From Candidatus Nomurabacteria bacterium (lineage in GTDB: Bacteria > Patescibacteriota > Minisyncoccia > Phycocordibacterales > UBA9973): 33,158 nucleotides of DNA. This document shows, in pieces, positions 15,027 through 22,028 of this stretch. The position numbers were made by a program, and so were the translations under genes. Position 1 is the stretch's first letter, and each line of letters opens with the position of its first letter. The notes under the pieces are model-generated. The model saw only the letters and a program-made list of their open reading frames with translations, had not been told where the DNA came from and made no database searches. The DNA lies in NCBI GenBank assembly GCA_023267415.1, contig JAHFNM010000005.1, positions 1-33,158 on the forward strand, written 5' to 3'.

Positions 15027-15818
15027 ATGCATTCAAAGAGGCAATTCACTCCAGCGCATAGCAAATCACGTACGATGACGATCATCGGTGTTCTTGTCGT
15101 AGTCATTCTTCTTTGCTTCGTCCCAATTGTCCGAAAAGGATTCCGCGCCGTCATTCACGGCACGGGTATGGGCATTGCTCAGGGCACTCATTCGGTCGGT
15201 GGATGGATCTTCTCGTTTGCCGGTATCGTGCATTCGAAAGCCACACTGCTCGCTGAGAATGCTGATTTGAAGAACCAGCTTCAGAACGCCGCTCTTCGCC
15301 TGTCTTCTGTTGATGAGCTTGTCCGCGAAAACGCCGATCTTAAATTGGCTCTCGGTAGAACAGGGAAAAACCAGTTTGTTCTCGCAGCAGTTTTGGAAAA
15401 GCCGGCGCACTCGCTCTACGATACGCTGATCATCGACGGGGGAGCGGCGGCAGGCATTGCTCTCGGAAAAGAAGTATATGCGGGCGGAGAGACTCCGATC
15501 GGCACTGTCTCTGAAGTGTATTCGCATTCCGCATTAGTCACTCTGTATTCAACATCCGGACAAAAGACCAATGCGCGCCTGTCTCCTTCGAATGTCGATG
15601 TCGCATTGACTGGAGAGGGCGGAGGCAATTTTTCCGCTACTGTTCCGCATGATCTAGTGATCGCATCCAACGCCGTGGTCGTTACAAAAGAACTCAATCC
15701 TCGCATCATTGCATTGTTCAAAAAGGTAACTTCCGATCCTCGTGATCCGTTCCAGTCCCTACTTCTTTCTGCCCCAGTGAATGTGAATGAATTGAGTTTT
15801 GTGGAAGTGAAGCAATAA
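15027..15818 (+). CDS. mreC: Rod-shape-determining protein MreC
   Basis: The 263-aa product has a basic cytoplasmic head, one membrane helix (TIIGVLVVVILLCFVPIV, about residues 16-33) and a coiled coil (ENADLKNQLQNAALRLSSVDEL). The beta-rich periplasmic domain follows, with the expected DTLIIDGGAAAGIALGKEVYAGGETPIGTV and ALVTLYSTSGQKTNARL segments. In other bacteria MreC links MreB to the penicillin-binding protein/RodA machinery. The start lies only 2 bp after the mreB stop, indicating translational coupling. No Shine-Dalgarno is visible. Confidence 0.93.
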   Translation: MHSKRQFTPAHSKSRTMTIIGVLVVVILLCFVPIVRKGFRAVIHGTGMGIAQGTHSVGGWIFSFAGIVHSKATLLAENADLKNQLQNAALRLSSVDELVRENADLKLALGRTGKNQFVLAAVLEKPAHSLYDTLIIDGGAAAGIALGKEVYAGGETPIGTVSEVYSHSALVTLYSTSGQKTNARLSPSNVDVALTGEGGGNFSATVPHDLVIASNAVVVTKELNPRIIALFKKVTSDPRDPFQSLLLSAPVNVNELSFVEVKQ

Positions 15819-15828
15819 CGAATTACCT

Positions 15829-15939
15829 CCTCCTCTTGGTGAGGGGAGGATTGAGGTGAGGTGATTCTGTTTCTAAATATAATCACCTCCCCCTCGCGCG
15901 AGTACGCGTCGTTCCCCTCCTCATCAAGGAGGGGAAAAA
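15829..15939. repeat. GGTGAGG-type intergenic palindromic repeat
   Basis: A long imperfect inverted repeat: CCTCCTCCTCTTGGTGAGG and GAGGTGAGGTGATT on the left, AATCACCTCCCCC and CCCCTCCTCATCAAGGAGG on the right, around an AT-rich centre. It resembles 6141-6190. Its right end supplies an AAGGAGG that could serve as the ribosome-binding site for tgt, about 10-14 bp before the ATG. Confidence 0.65.
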
Positions 15940-15945
15940 CCTACA

Positions 15946-17178
15946 ATGAAACCCCTTAATTTCAAAATCGAAAAAAAGATTCCAAACGCGCTCGGACGAG
16001 CGGGTGTTATTTCGACGCCGCATGGAGATATTTTGACGCCAGCATTCGTACCGGTCGGCACCAAAGGCGCCATGAAAGGCGTCACCCCCGAGACTCTGCT
16101 TGAGGTTGGTGCTCAGGTCGTTCTTTCCAACACGTATCACTTGTATCTTCAACCGGGCGATGAATTGGTGCGGAATGCCGGCGGACTGCACAAGATGATG
16201 CACTGGGACGGCCCGATCATGACGGACTCCGGAGGGTTTCAAGTATTTTCGCTCGGTGCAGCGTACGGCAAAGGCATTTCAAAAATATTGCATCCGGCCG
16301 ACCCATCACTCCAGATCCCAGAGCGTTCGAGCGCGGACGACGGCGTGGCGCGCCTTGCGACCATTGGAGCCGACGGCGTTTCTTTTCGCTCACATATTGA
16401 TGGGTCGCTTCATTATTTCACTCCGGAAAAATCGATCGAGATCCAGCACAATCTTGGTGCCGATATCATCTTTGCCTTTGACGAATGCACTTCGCCCACA
16501 GAGGACCGCCGCTATCAAGAAGAAGCGCTCGGCCGCACTCATGCATGGGCCAAGCGCAGTCTCGACTATCACAAATCCAAGCCGAATCACGAAAAGCAGG
16601 CACTGTTTGGAATTGTGCAAGGAGGACGCGACGAAGAGCTTCGTCGAAAGTCTGCGCAGGAAATTGCCAAGATGACGACATTTGCCGGCGAAGAATTTGA
16701 CGGCTTCGGTATTGGCGGATCGTTCGACAAGGATGACTTGCATAGCGCTGTGCGCTGGGTCAATGAAGAGCTTCCCGAAGACAAGCCTCGCCACCTGCTT
16801 GGTATTGGCGAGCCGGAAGATCTTTTTATGGGCGTGGAAAACGGCGTCGATCTTTTTGACTGCGTAGCGCCTACGAGAAATGCTCGAAGCGGCGCATCAC
16901 TGTATACGAAATTCGGCCGGATGAATCTGCTCAATCAGGAATACCGCAGCGATTTCACTCCTATCGAATCCGACTGCGGCTGCTACGCCTGCAAGTACTA
17001 TACGCGCGCATATATCGCGCATCTTTTTCGTGCAAAGGAAATGCTCGCCGGCATGCTTGCTTCCATTCACAATCTGTATTTCATAACGCATCTTGTCTCC
17101 GGCATGCGTGAGGCCATTCTCGCCGGCACATTTGCCGAATATAAGGCAGAGTTTTTCAAAACATATTCACGCAAATAG
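15946..17178 (+). CDS. tgt: tRNA-guanine transglycosylase (queuine tRNA-ribosyltransferase)
   Basis: Tgt replaces guanine 34 of tRNAs with GUN anticodons by a queuosine precursor. The 410-aa TIM-barrel protein has the MTDSGGFQVFSL motif with catalytic D94, GIVQGG near residue 223, LLGIGEPEDL, and the nucleophile D305 in DLFDCVAPTRNAR. A complete zinc site follows: C344, C346, C349 and H375. The segment after residue 100 (AAYGKGISKI ... DGVSFRSHIDGS) carries an insertion longer than in the E. coli enzyme, a feature I recall in some CPR and eukaryotic-like sequences. No queA or other queuosine genes are present here, so the cell may salvage preQ1 or queuine. Confidence 0.96.
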   Translation: MKPLNFKIEKKIPNALGRAGVISTPHGDILTPAFVPVGTKGAMKGVTPETLLEVGAQVVLSNTYHLYLQPGDELVRNAGGLHKMMHWDGPIMTDSGGFQVFSLGAAYGKGISKILHPADPSLQIPERSSADDGVARLATIGADGVSFRSHIDGSLHYFTPEKSIEIQHNLGADIIFAFDECTSPTEDRRYQEEALGRTHAWAKRSLDYHKSKPNHEKQALFGIVQGGRDEELRRKSAQEIAKMTTFAGEEFDGFGIGGSFDKDDLHSAVRWVNEELPEDKPRHLLGIGEPEDLFMGVENGVDLFDCVAPTRNARSGASLYTKFGRMNLLNQEYRSDFTPIESDCGCYACKYYTRAYIAHLFRAKEMLAGMLASIHNLYFITHLVSGMREAILAGTFAEYKAEFFKTYSRK

Positions 17179-17184
17179 GTTGAA

Positions 17185-17212
17185 TTGACATAATTTTCTG
17201 AGGTGGGACAAT
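17185..17212 (+). promoter_or_regulatory. Probable promoter
   Basis: -35 TTGACA (17185-17190), 16-bp spacer, -10-like GACAAT (17207-17212). It lies 25 bp before the next start codon and just after tgt. Confidence 0.65.
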
Positions 17213-17236
17213 GGAATTGAATCAAACAATCTTTCT

Positions 17237-17635
17237 ATGAAAAAGCTCATGGTTGCTTTGCCTAATGAGCTCACCTATCAGTTTGTTGTCTCGCAGTTAT
17301 CTGGCAGCAAGACCAGTTTCTTCACGGAAGAAATGGAAGGAGGGAGCTATCAACAATCCAGTCCCGGAGCTGACTTTGAAAAATTCCCGGACATTACGCT
17401 AACGATCCTAAAGGATAAAAACCATCTTTTGGAGGATAGCAATGCATATCTTTTTGTCAGGCCCGAGAGGCTTGCTCACGCGGCGCTATTCGTTCGGATC
17501 GGGTTACGCATTGATACATTTGAGTCCAAAGGCAACCTTATCGTTGTGAATTGCCGCGCCATGGAAGTGCAACTGAAGAAAGAAAACCTTTCTACAAAGC
17601 ATACCTGGACGGTCGAAGAAGAAGCATCAAAGTGA
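17237..17635 (+). CDS. Small cytosolic orphan protein
   Basis: Unrecognised 132-aa protein without signal peptide or membrane helix. It is a mixed alpha/beta sequence with segments such as NAYLFVRPERLAHAALFVRIGLRI and NLIVVNCRAMEVQL that look like buried strands, and an acidic C-terminus (VEEEASK). A TTGACA-type promoter lies 25 bp upstream of ATG 17237 and a hairpin terminator lies 12 bp after the stop, so it is an independent unit. No catalytic motif identified and no partner suggested by context. Confidence 0.7.
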   Translation: MKKLMVALPNELTYQFVVSQLSGSKTSFFTEEMEGGSYQQSSPGADFEKFPDITLTILKDKNHLLEDSNAYLFVRPERLAHAALFVRIGLRIDTFESKGNLIVVNCRAMEVQLKKENLSTKHTWTVEEEASK

Positions 17636-17647
17636 TAAAGCAGTTAC

Positions 17648-17680
17648 TGTTGCCACGCATCGTGGCAACATTTCATTTTT
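17648..17680 (+). terminator. Intrinsic terminator
   Basis: 10-bp perfect stem TGTTGCCACG/CGTGGCAACA with loop CAT, followed by TTTCATTTTT. It lies between the orphan and the DUF1653 gene. Confidence 0.85.
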
Positions 17681-17687
17681 ACATACT

Positions 17688-18005
17688 ATGCAGATCGAAA
17701 AAGGATTTTATTACCACTACAAGCATGACCCCCAGAAGGGGATTTTTGATGCTGCGTACGAGATACTTGGATCTGCTTTTAATACTGAATCAGGCGGTGC
17801 TGTGCACAGTGATGATGCGACTCCATTTCTTGCAGATGAAATGATCGTATACAGACCGCTATTTGAAAGTTCCCTAGTTCGAACCTCGGGACGCGATTTT
17901 TGGATTCGGCCAATCGCCATGTTTACGTCCGACCGATTTATCAAAATTACCGATGCTGCAGTCATTGTTGAGCTTGCGAAGGCCAAGGATGCGATGTATA
18001 ACTAA
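17688..18005 (+). CDS. DUF1653 domain protein
   Basis: The 105-aa product has the DUF1653 layout: an initial KGFYYHYK, a strand AYEILGSAFNTES, MIVYRPLFESSL and the closing WIRPIAMF block. This small beta-barrel family is widespread and of unknown biochemical role; members are often annotated as cytosolic proteins binding a small ligand, which is not established. Start at ATG 17688. The mRNA probably begins within the preceding gap, as a terminator separates it from the upstream orphan. The 3' end of the coding sequence overlaps the predicted promoter of the first RNA unit of the 18.0-19.3 kb cluster. Confidence 0.8.
   Translation: MQIEKGFYYHYKHDPQKGIFDAAYEILGSAFNTESGGAVHSDDATPFLADEMIVYRPLFESSLVRTSGRDFWIRPIAMFTSDRFIKITDAAVIVELAKAKDAMYN
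17974..18002 (+). promoter_or_regulatory. Promoter of 23S-like RNA unit A
   Basis: -35 TTGCGA (17974-17979), 17-bp spacer, -10 TATAAC (17997-18002), overlapping the end of the DUF1653 gene. Predicted RNA start near 18009. Confidence 0.55.
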
Positions 18006-18008
18006 ATT

Positions 18009-18507
18009 AAATCCATCGCACATAGGCGACAACCCAGCTGCCCTTTAATCAATATGATTTTAGCGACGCTAGGTGTGGAAAAGCGACATCCTGGGATAGC
18101 CAATTACCTGGGGGTTGGGCTGCGAGTAGAGCTTCCCCAACGATCCGCCCGAAGAGGCGGAAGTTAGTGCAGAGTGATCCGATTGCCTTATCGGGAAAAG
18201 TTCTTTTCAAAAGACAGTACTGTATCAACAAGAGTGTGATATGCACTCTATGACCAAATCCCCAAGTAGTGGCGAGCGAAATGGGAAAGACCAAACCGTC
18301 TCCGATATATAGGGATGCGGGGTTGTAGGATTGAGCGAACTGAAACATCTAATTAGCTCCTGTATTTTTTGCAGAAAATCCTGAGTAATGTGGAATCGGA
18401 GAAACTTCACATGAATCCACCAGCACCAACTGGTAAGTCGAGTCAAACAGTGCCTGTTTAGAATTTTTCAAACTAGCGACCTTGTATTTACAAGGTCGCC
18501 TTTTTAT
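18009..18507 (+). ncRNA. Unit A: 23S rRNA domain I-like RNA with a relocated hairpin
   Basis: No protein frame fits. The sequence is recognisably related to the first ~440 nt of 23S rRNA. TTTAGCGACGCTAGGTGTGG resembles the 23S 5' end. GGGCTGCGAGTAGAGCTTCC resembles the GCTAACTGCGATAAGC region. CCCAAGTAGTGGCGAGCGAA (18260-18279) is almost the universal domain I motif and is followed by GGGGTTGTAGGA. TCCTGAGTAATGTGG through CTGGTAAGTC (about 18379-18438) matches the GAGTAGGGCGGGACACG...CTAAATAC region. The universal hairpin GAACTGAAACATCTAA (18337-18352) is present but lies after the GGCGAGCGAA motif instead of before it. Similarity outside these motifs is low. It ends in its own strong terminator. 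It is too short and divergent to be the functional 23S; a 23S-derived small RNA or a decayed copy are the options. Confidence 0.7.
18476..18507 (+). terminator. Terminator of unit A
   Basis: 11-bp complementary arms GCGACCTTGTA/TACAAGGTCGC (18476-18486 with 18489-18499), followed by CTTTTTATT. Its T-run touches the -35 box of the next promoter. Confidence 0.93.
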
Positions 18508-18535
18508 TGACATCGCAAATTGCGTCTAGTAGTCT
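18507..18535 (+). promoter_or_regulatory. Promoter of 23S-like RNA unit B
   Basis: -35 TTGACA (18507-18512), 17-bp spacer, -10-like TAGTCT (18530-18535). Predicted RNA start near 18542. Confidence 0.6.
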
Positions 18536-18541
18536 CAGTGT

Positions 18542-18823
18542 GAATCAAATGAACTCTACTATCTGGTAGTATGCCAACGTAAGTTGAATACAAGGTTCGA
18601 ACCCTTATGGAGGGGCGATGATAGGGGATTTAGCCGCAGGATAGATGGGAGACTATGAAGCGATTGCTCGGGCGGTCGTGGAGTCGATTACACTACGGTG
18701 TCATGCATATCTATGCATGTGAGATACCATTTCTTTATCCCCGAACGTTCTTTAAGGCATTAATGGTGCGAGAGAATTTCAAAGCCTTATTTGGTTCAAG
18801 CCTGCCCACCGGCAGGCTTTTTT
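18542..18823 (+). ncRNA. Unit B: 23S rRNA domain V-like RNA
   Basis: The unit follows 23S domain V (about E. coli 2030-2260 from memory). AGTCTCAGTGTGAATCAAAT, starting just before the predicted RNA start, resembles GAGACTCAGTGAAATTGAAC. AAGGTTCGAACCCTTATGG resembles the GTGAACCTTTACT region. GCAGGATAGATGGGAGACTA with TGAAGC (from about 18637) is a close match to GTAGGATAGGTGGGAGGCTTTGAAG. GTGGAGTCG and GAGATACCATTTCTTTATCC with GAACGTTCT match GGAGCCGACCTTGAAATACCAC...GATGTTCT. The part containing the peptidyl-transferase GCAAGACGGAAAGACC segment is strongly altered. A strong terminator ends it. An ORF (18655-18867) across this unit runs through the terminator and is not credible. Confidence 0.72.
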
Positions 18824-18826
18824 ATT
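18798..18826 (+). terminator. Terminator of unit B
   Basis: 9-bp stem AAGCCTGCC/GGCAGGCTT with loop CACC (18798-18806 with 18811-18819), then TTTTATT. Confidence 0.93.
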
Positions 18827-18861
18827 GGAAAAAATCCCGACCTCTGTGTCTTTTTCCAAAC

Positions 18862-18890
18862 TTGTAAAGATTAAGGATATGGTGTATATA
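18862..18890 (+). promoter_or_regulatory. Promoter of RNA unit C
   Basis: -35 TTGTAA (18862-18867), 17-bp spacer, -10 TATATA (18885-18890). Predicted start near 18897. Confidence 0.6.
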
Positions 18891-18896
18891 TATCCT

Positions 18897-19003
18897 GAAC
18901 GCACTTTGGATACCCGGGGAGATTTCTCGCGCGCGGTGTTTCCTGGAGGGATTGGACTATACCTGAAGTAACTTCAGCCCGGCGATTGTCGGGCTTTTTT
19001 TAT
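18897..19003 (+). ncRNA. Unit C: ~105-nt structured RNA, possibly related to 23S 2440-2580
   Basis: Short transcript between a promoter and a terminator. GGATACCCGGGGAGA and GCGGTGTTT recall the GGTACTCCGGGGATAA and GGCGGTGTTTGGCACC segments of the 23S peptidyl-transferase ring in the right order, but the intervening sequence is shortened and the match is weak. A CTGAAGT/ACTTCAG hairpin precedes the terminator. It could equally be an unrelated small RNA. Confidence 0.45.
18976..19003 (+). terminator. Terminator of unit C
   Basis: 8-bp stem AGCCCGGC/GTCGGGCT with loop GATT and a long T-run to 19003. Confidence 0.92.
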
Positions 19004-19027
19004 TGCGAAATAAGGGTTTTTAGGTAC

Positions 19028-19056
19028 TTGACAAATAATTCTATATATGCTATTAT
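19028..19056 (+). promoter_or_regulatory. Near-consensus promoter of RNA unit D
   Basis: -35 TTGACA (19028-19033), 17-bp spacer, -10 TATTAT (19051-19056) with extended TGC. Among the best promoters in the window. Confidence 0.88.
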
Positions 19057-19062
19057 ACCATT

Positions 19063-19305
19063 GAATTACCAAATCCGGACATATGACATCACACACTCCT
19101 TTTTTGAAGCGACGGTGGCGTGCCGTAGAGCACGCAAGTTCAACTCATCGTTACAGTGAGCAAAAAACAAATTAGGTGAAGTCGAAGAATATATTTCTTG
19201 ATAGCCACCAGTAACACTGGCCTAAGCTCGGGTCGCAATAAGCACATCGTACAGCAAAAAGAGCCCAAATAAAAAGTCAGTCCGATTTATCGTGCTGGCT
19301 TTTTC
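19063..19305 (+). ncRNA. Unit D: ~240-nt structured RNA, possibly related to 23S 2620-2680
   Basis: No protein frame of note. Clear hairpins: GCGTGC CGTAGA GCACGC, AAGAA TATAT TTCTT, and CCAGT AAC ACTGG. GTTCAACTCATCGTTACAGT has a loose resemblance to the 23S GTTTAGAACGTCGTGAGACAGT segment, which would keep the 23S order of units A-D, but I would not claim homology from this alone. It is not 6S RNA, SRP RNA, tmRNA or RNase P RNA by their signature motifs. Strong promoter, and a terminator just before uvrB. Confidence 0.55.
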
Positions 19306-19310
19306 TTTTT
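19271..19310 (+). terminator. Terminator of unit D
   Basis: Arms AAAAAGTCAG/CTGGCTTTTT (19271-19280 with 19295-19304) with an inner CGAT/ATCG pairing, then CTTTTT. It lies 28 bp before uvrB. Confidence 0.82.
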
Positions 19311-19337
19311 ACTATTTTAGCGTAAAGTAGTAAGGTT

Positions 19338-21428
19338 ATGGCAAAAAGTGTATTCAAACTCATATCCGAATATAAGCCAGCCGGCGACCAGCCGAATGCG
19401 ATCAAAGGCCTCGTAGAAGGACTCGAGCAGGGTTTGCGAAAGCAAACCCTGCTCGGCGTGACGGGTTCGGGCAAGACGTTTACGATAGCCAATGTTATCG
19501 CCGAACACAACAAGCCGACTCTTGTCATCGCTCACAACAAGACGCTTGCCGCTCAGCTCGCCCAGGAATACCGCGAGTTCTTTCCGGATGCTGCGGTGCA
19601 TTATTTCGTCTCCTATTACGACTTCTATCAGCCTGAAGCGTATCTTCCCGTTTCCGACACATATATCGAAAAGGATGCTTCGATCAACGAGGAGATCGAC
19701 CGCCTGCGCCACGCATCGACCCAGGCGCTCCTTACCCGAAAAGACGTTATTATCGTGGCTTCGGTTTCCTGCATCTACGGTCTCGGATCGCCAGAGGAAT
19801 ACAAAGAGCAGAATGTGCAGATCTCTATCGGCGACAAGATTCCAAAGATCGAGCTGATGCGCAAACTCATTGGCAATCATTTCGAGCGCACCAATGCCGA
19901 TGTGGGCTCGGCCCAATTTCGTGCCGTAGGGAATCGCGTCGACGTCGTGCCTGTTTCCGAAACGTTTATGTATCAAATATTCTTTACCGGCGACACTATT
20001 TCCCGTATTGCCGCAGTGGATCCTGTTTCTTCAAGGATTATCGAGGAAGTACAGAATATCTTTCTCTTCCCGGCAAAGCACTTCATGACCAACACTGCTC
20101 AACAGGCACGTGCGATCAAATCCATTCAAGCTGAACTCAAGGCTCAGTTGGCAGTATTGGAAAAGGAGGGAAAGCTCCTCGAAGCTCAGCGCCTCAAGCG
20201 ACGCACAACATACGACCTGGCCATGATCAAAGAGATCGGCTACTGCAACGGTATCGAAAACTATTCCCGTCATCTCTCCGGCAAAAAGCCCGGTGAGGCG
20301 CCCGAAACATTGCTTTCGTATTTTCCGCACAAGGCCGATGGTACGCCGGATTTTTTGACCGTGATCGACGAGTCGCATGTTACCGTGCCGCAGCTTGGCG
20401 CCATGTATGCTGGCGATCAGTCACGCAAAAAGACCCTGATCGAATTCGGTTTCCGTTTGCCTTCGGCTTCCGACAACCGTCCGCTTAAATATCCCGAGTT
20501 TGAAGAACGAGTGGGTCAGGTTATATACACCACGGCCACACCCGCGGATTACGAACGCAAAGAAAGCCAGCGCATTGTCGAGCAGATCATTCGTCCTACA
20601 GGACTGATCGATCCAGAAATAATCTTGCGTCCTATTTTGGAATCAGGCGGCTACGGCGGTCAGATACAGGATTTTATAGCGGAAACAGAAAAGACCATTG
20701 CGCGTGGTTTCCGTGTCATCGCTACAACGCTCACCAAAAAAATGGCCGAAGATCTTTCGACGTATCTCAAAGAAAAAAAGATCAAAGCCGAATATTTGCA
20801 CAGCGACATCAAGACCATCGAACGCATTCAGATCCTGACCCAATTCCGCAAAGGGGAGTTTGATGTGATCGTAGGAGTCAACCTTCTTCGCGAAGGACTC
20901 GACTTGCCCGAGGTTGCTCTCATCGGCATTCTTGATGCCGACAAGGAAGGATTTCTCCGTAGCGAAACATCGCTTATTCAAACAATCGGCCGTGCCGCTC
21001 GCAACTCCGAGGGTAAGGTTATTTTGTATGCCGATAAGCTCACTGGCAGCATGGAGCGGGCAATAGGCGAGACCAATCGTCGTCGTGGCATTCAGCTCGC
21101 ATACAACAAAGCACACGGCATCACACCAAAGACGATTTTGAAAACGATCAAAGACATCACACAACAAATGGAGTCCAAGCATGCCAAGGCCGTCAACAGC
21201 GAGCTCGAACTGGATATAGAACTATTTAAAAAGGGCGTAAAAACTGGCAAGGGAAGCAAGAGTAAGCTCGCAAAGCTCTCCGACGAAGAACGCGATCTTG
21301 CCGTGTATGAAAAGATCATCAAGATCAAGGAAAAGGAAATGAACAGTGCTGTAAAAGAACTCGACTTCGAAACAGCCGCGATTCTGCGTGATGAGATCGT
21401 TGTGCTGCGAGAGCGAATGGAAAAATAG
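19338..21428 (+). CDS. uvrB: Excinuclease ABC subunit B
   Basis: UvrB is the helicase-like damage-verification subunit of nucleotide excision repair. The 696-aa product has Walker A GVTGSGKT (residues 40-47), the damage-clamping beta-hairpin YYDFYQPEAYLP near residue 94, and the DESHVT motif near 345. It also has the helicase motifs YTTATPADYE, GVNLLREGLDLPEVALI and QTIGRAARN. The C-terminal UVR motif (KEMNSAVKELDFETAAILRD) would contact UvrC. Length and motif order are normal. It follows the RNA cluster terminator by 28 bp; no Shine-Dalgarno and no strong promoter was seen in that gap. uvrA and uvrC lie 2 and 6 kb downstream on the same strand. Confidence 0.98.
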   Translation: MAKSVFKLISEYKPAGDQPNAIKGLVEGLEQGLRKQTLLGVTGSGKTFTIANVIAEHNKPTLVIAHNKTLAAQLAQEYREFFPDAAVHYFVSYYDFYQPEAYLPVSDTYIEKDASINEEIDRLRHASTQALLTRKDVIIVASVSCIYGLGSPEEYKEQNVQISIGDKIPKIELMRKLIGNHFERTNADVGSAQFRAVGNRVDVVPVSETFMYQIFFTGDTISRIAAVDPVSSRIIEEVQNIFLFPAKHFMTNTAQQARAIKSIQAELKAQLAVLEKEGKLLEAQRLKRRTTYDLAMIKEIGYCNGIENYSRHLSGKKPGEAPETLLSYFPHKADGTPDFLTVIDESHVTVPQLGAMYAGDQSRKKTLIEFGFRLPSASDNRPLKYPEFEERVGQVIYTTATPADYERKESQRIVEQIIRPTGLIDPEIILRPILESGGYGGQIQDFIAETEKTIARGFRVIATTLTKKMAEDLSTYLKEKKIKAEYLHSDIKTIERIQILTQFRKGEFDVIVGVNLLREGLDLPEVALIGILDADKEGFLRSETSLIQTIGRAARNSEGKVILYADKLTGSMERAIGETNRRRGIQLAYNKAHGITPKTILKTIKDITQQMESKHAKAVNSELELDIELFKKGVKTGKGSKSKLAKLSDEERDLAVYEKIIKIKEKEMNSAVKELDFETAAILRDEIVVLRERMEK

Positions 21429-21431
21429 TGA

Positions 21432-21503
21432 TTACCCTCCTGCACCTACCGGGTAGGTGCAGGAGGGTAAATAAAAACACCTCGATGGTTCGGGGTGTTT
21501 TTT
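21432..21503 (+). terminator. Double terminator after uvrB
   Basis: The first hairpin is an 18-bp perfect stem (21432-21449 with 21453-21470) with loop CGG but no T-run. A second one, AAAACACC...GGGGTGTTTTTT (about 21474-21503), has the T-run. The pair also insulates the converging minus-strand gene. Confidence 0.88.
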
Positions 21504-21519
21504 AAAACAAGTTAGTTAC

Positions 21520-21927
21520 CTAATCGAGTCTGCGGTCAAAATAGCATTTTATCTCGTAGATTATCAGGTACAGCAGGAGGAAAATATTGGCAAACATAAG
21601 ATAGTTGCCGGTCCTGGCGATCCAATAGTCTTTGATGAGGTGATTTATCTTTAGAAATGCTCCGATGAGGATTAGCGCCGATGCTCCCATGTAAATGAGG
21701 ATCATTCCCACCATAAAAAAGTTTTTGTGATAGTAGCATTCTACTTTTCTAATGAATATGACCACGACAACTGGCACGAGCACCATTATGCATTCAACTA
21801 CGTAATACAAGCCTACGCTTAAGCTTTCTCTGATCTGGTGGGAATATTTTTCAATAACGATTCCGAGGATGAGCAGCAGGGCTGGAACAACAGCCTTATT
21901 TTTCAATGTAAACGTCCTACTTTTCAT
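21520..21927 (-). CDS. Four-helix membrane protein, unknown
   Basis: The 135-aa product has four hydrophobic segments (roughly residues 12-26, 40-60, 70-93 and 106-126) with short charged loops, for example FIRKVECYYHKN. No family was recognised. It has its own TTGACA promoter on the minus strand (21972-22000), placed right after the terminator of the upstream acyltransferase gene, so it is expressed separately from it. Its base composition is AT-rich compared with uvrB and uvrA. It lacks visible catalytic residues and may be a small accessory membrane protein. Confidence 0.7.
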   Translation of the reverse strand: MKSRTFTLKNKAVVPALLLILGIVIEKYSHQIRESLSVGLYYVVECIMVLVPVVVVIFIRKVECYYHKNFFMVGMILIYMGASALILIGAFLKINHLIKDYWIARTGNYLMFANIFLLLYLIIYEIKCYFDRRLD

Positions 21928-21971
21928 AAGCTTGGATATTTGAAGGTGAAAGATGATTTTGGATTTTTTTG

Positions 21972-22000
21972 ATTGTGCACCTGATCAATTATTTTGTCAA
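21972..22000 (-). promoter_or_regulatory. Promoter of the four-helix membrane protein gene
   Basis: On the minus strand: TTGACA (plus 21995-22000), 17-bp spacer, CACAAT (plus 21972-21977). It begins directly after the upstream gene's terminator. Confidence 0.75.
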
Positions 22001-22028
22001 ATAAAATAGCCGGGTTTTCCCGGCTATT
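22001..22028 (-). terminator. Terminator overlapping the acyltransferase stop codon
   Basis: 10-bp stem AATAGCCGGG/CCCGGCTATT (22005-22014 with 22019-22028) and TTTTATTT on the minus strand. The TAG stop (22024-22026) is inside the hairpin. Confidence 0.88.

Noticed and set aside
18049..18446. Two minus-strand ORFs opposite unit A
   Set aside because: They are antisense to conserved rRNA-like motifs; their length is chance in a region without stops.
18542..18610. A tRNA around GGTTCGAACCC at 18594
   Set aside because: The T-arm-like stretch has only four pairs and no matching acceptor, D-arm or anticodon arm; it is better explained as part of the domain V-like sequence.
18655..18867. 70-aa plus-strand ORF in the RNA cluster
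   Set aside because: It runs across the 23S-like conserved motifs and through the strong terminator of unit B, with no ribosome-binding site and no protein-like pattern.
18009..19305. tmRNA, RNase P RNA, SRP RNA or 6S RNA as identity of the RNA units
   Set aside because: Signature motifs are missing: no GAGGAAAGTC/ACAGAA of RNase P, no GGAAG/AGCAG loop of SRP, no tRNA-like end with tag frame of tmRNA, no 6S-type single long bubbled stem.
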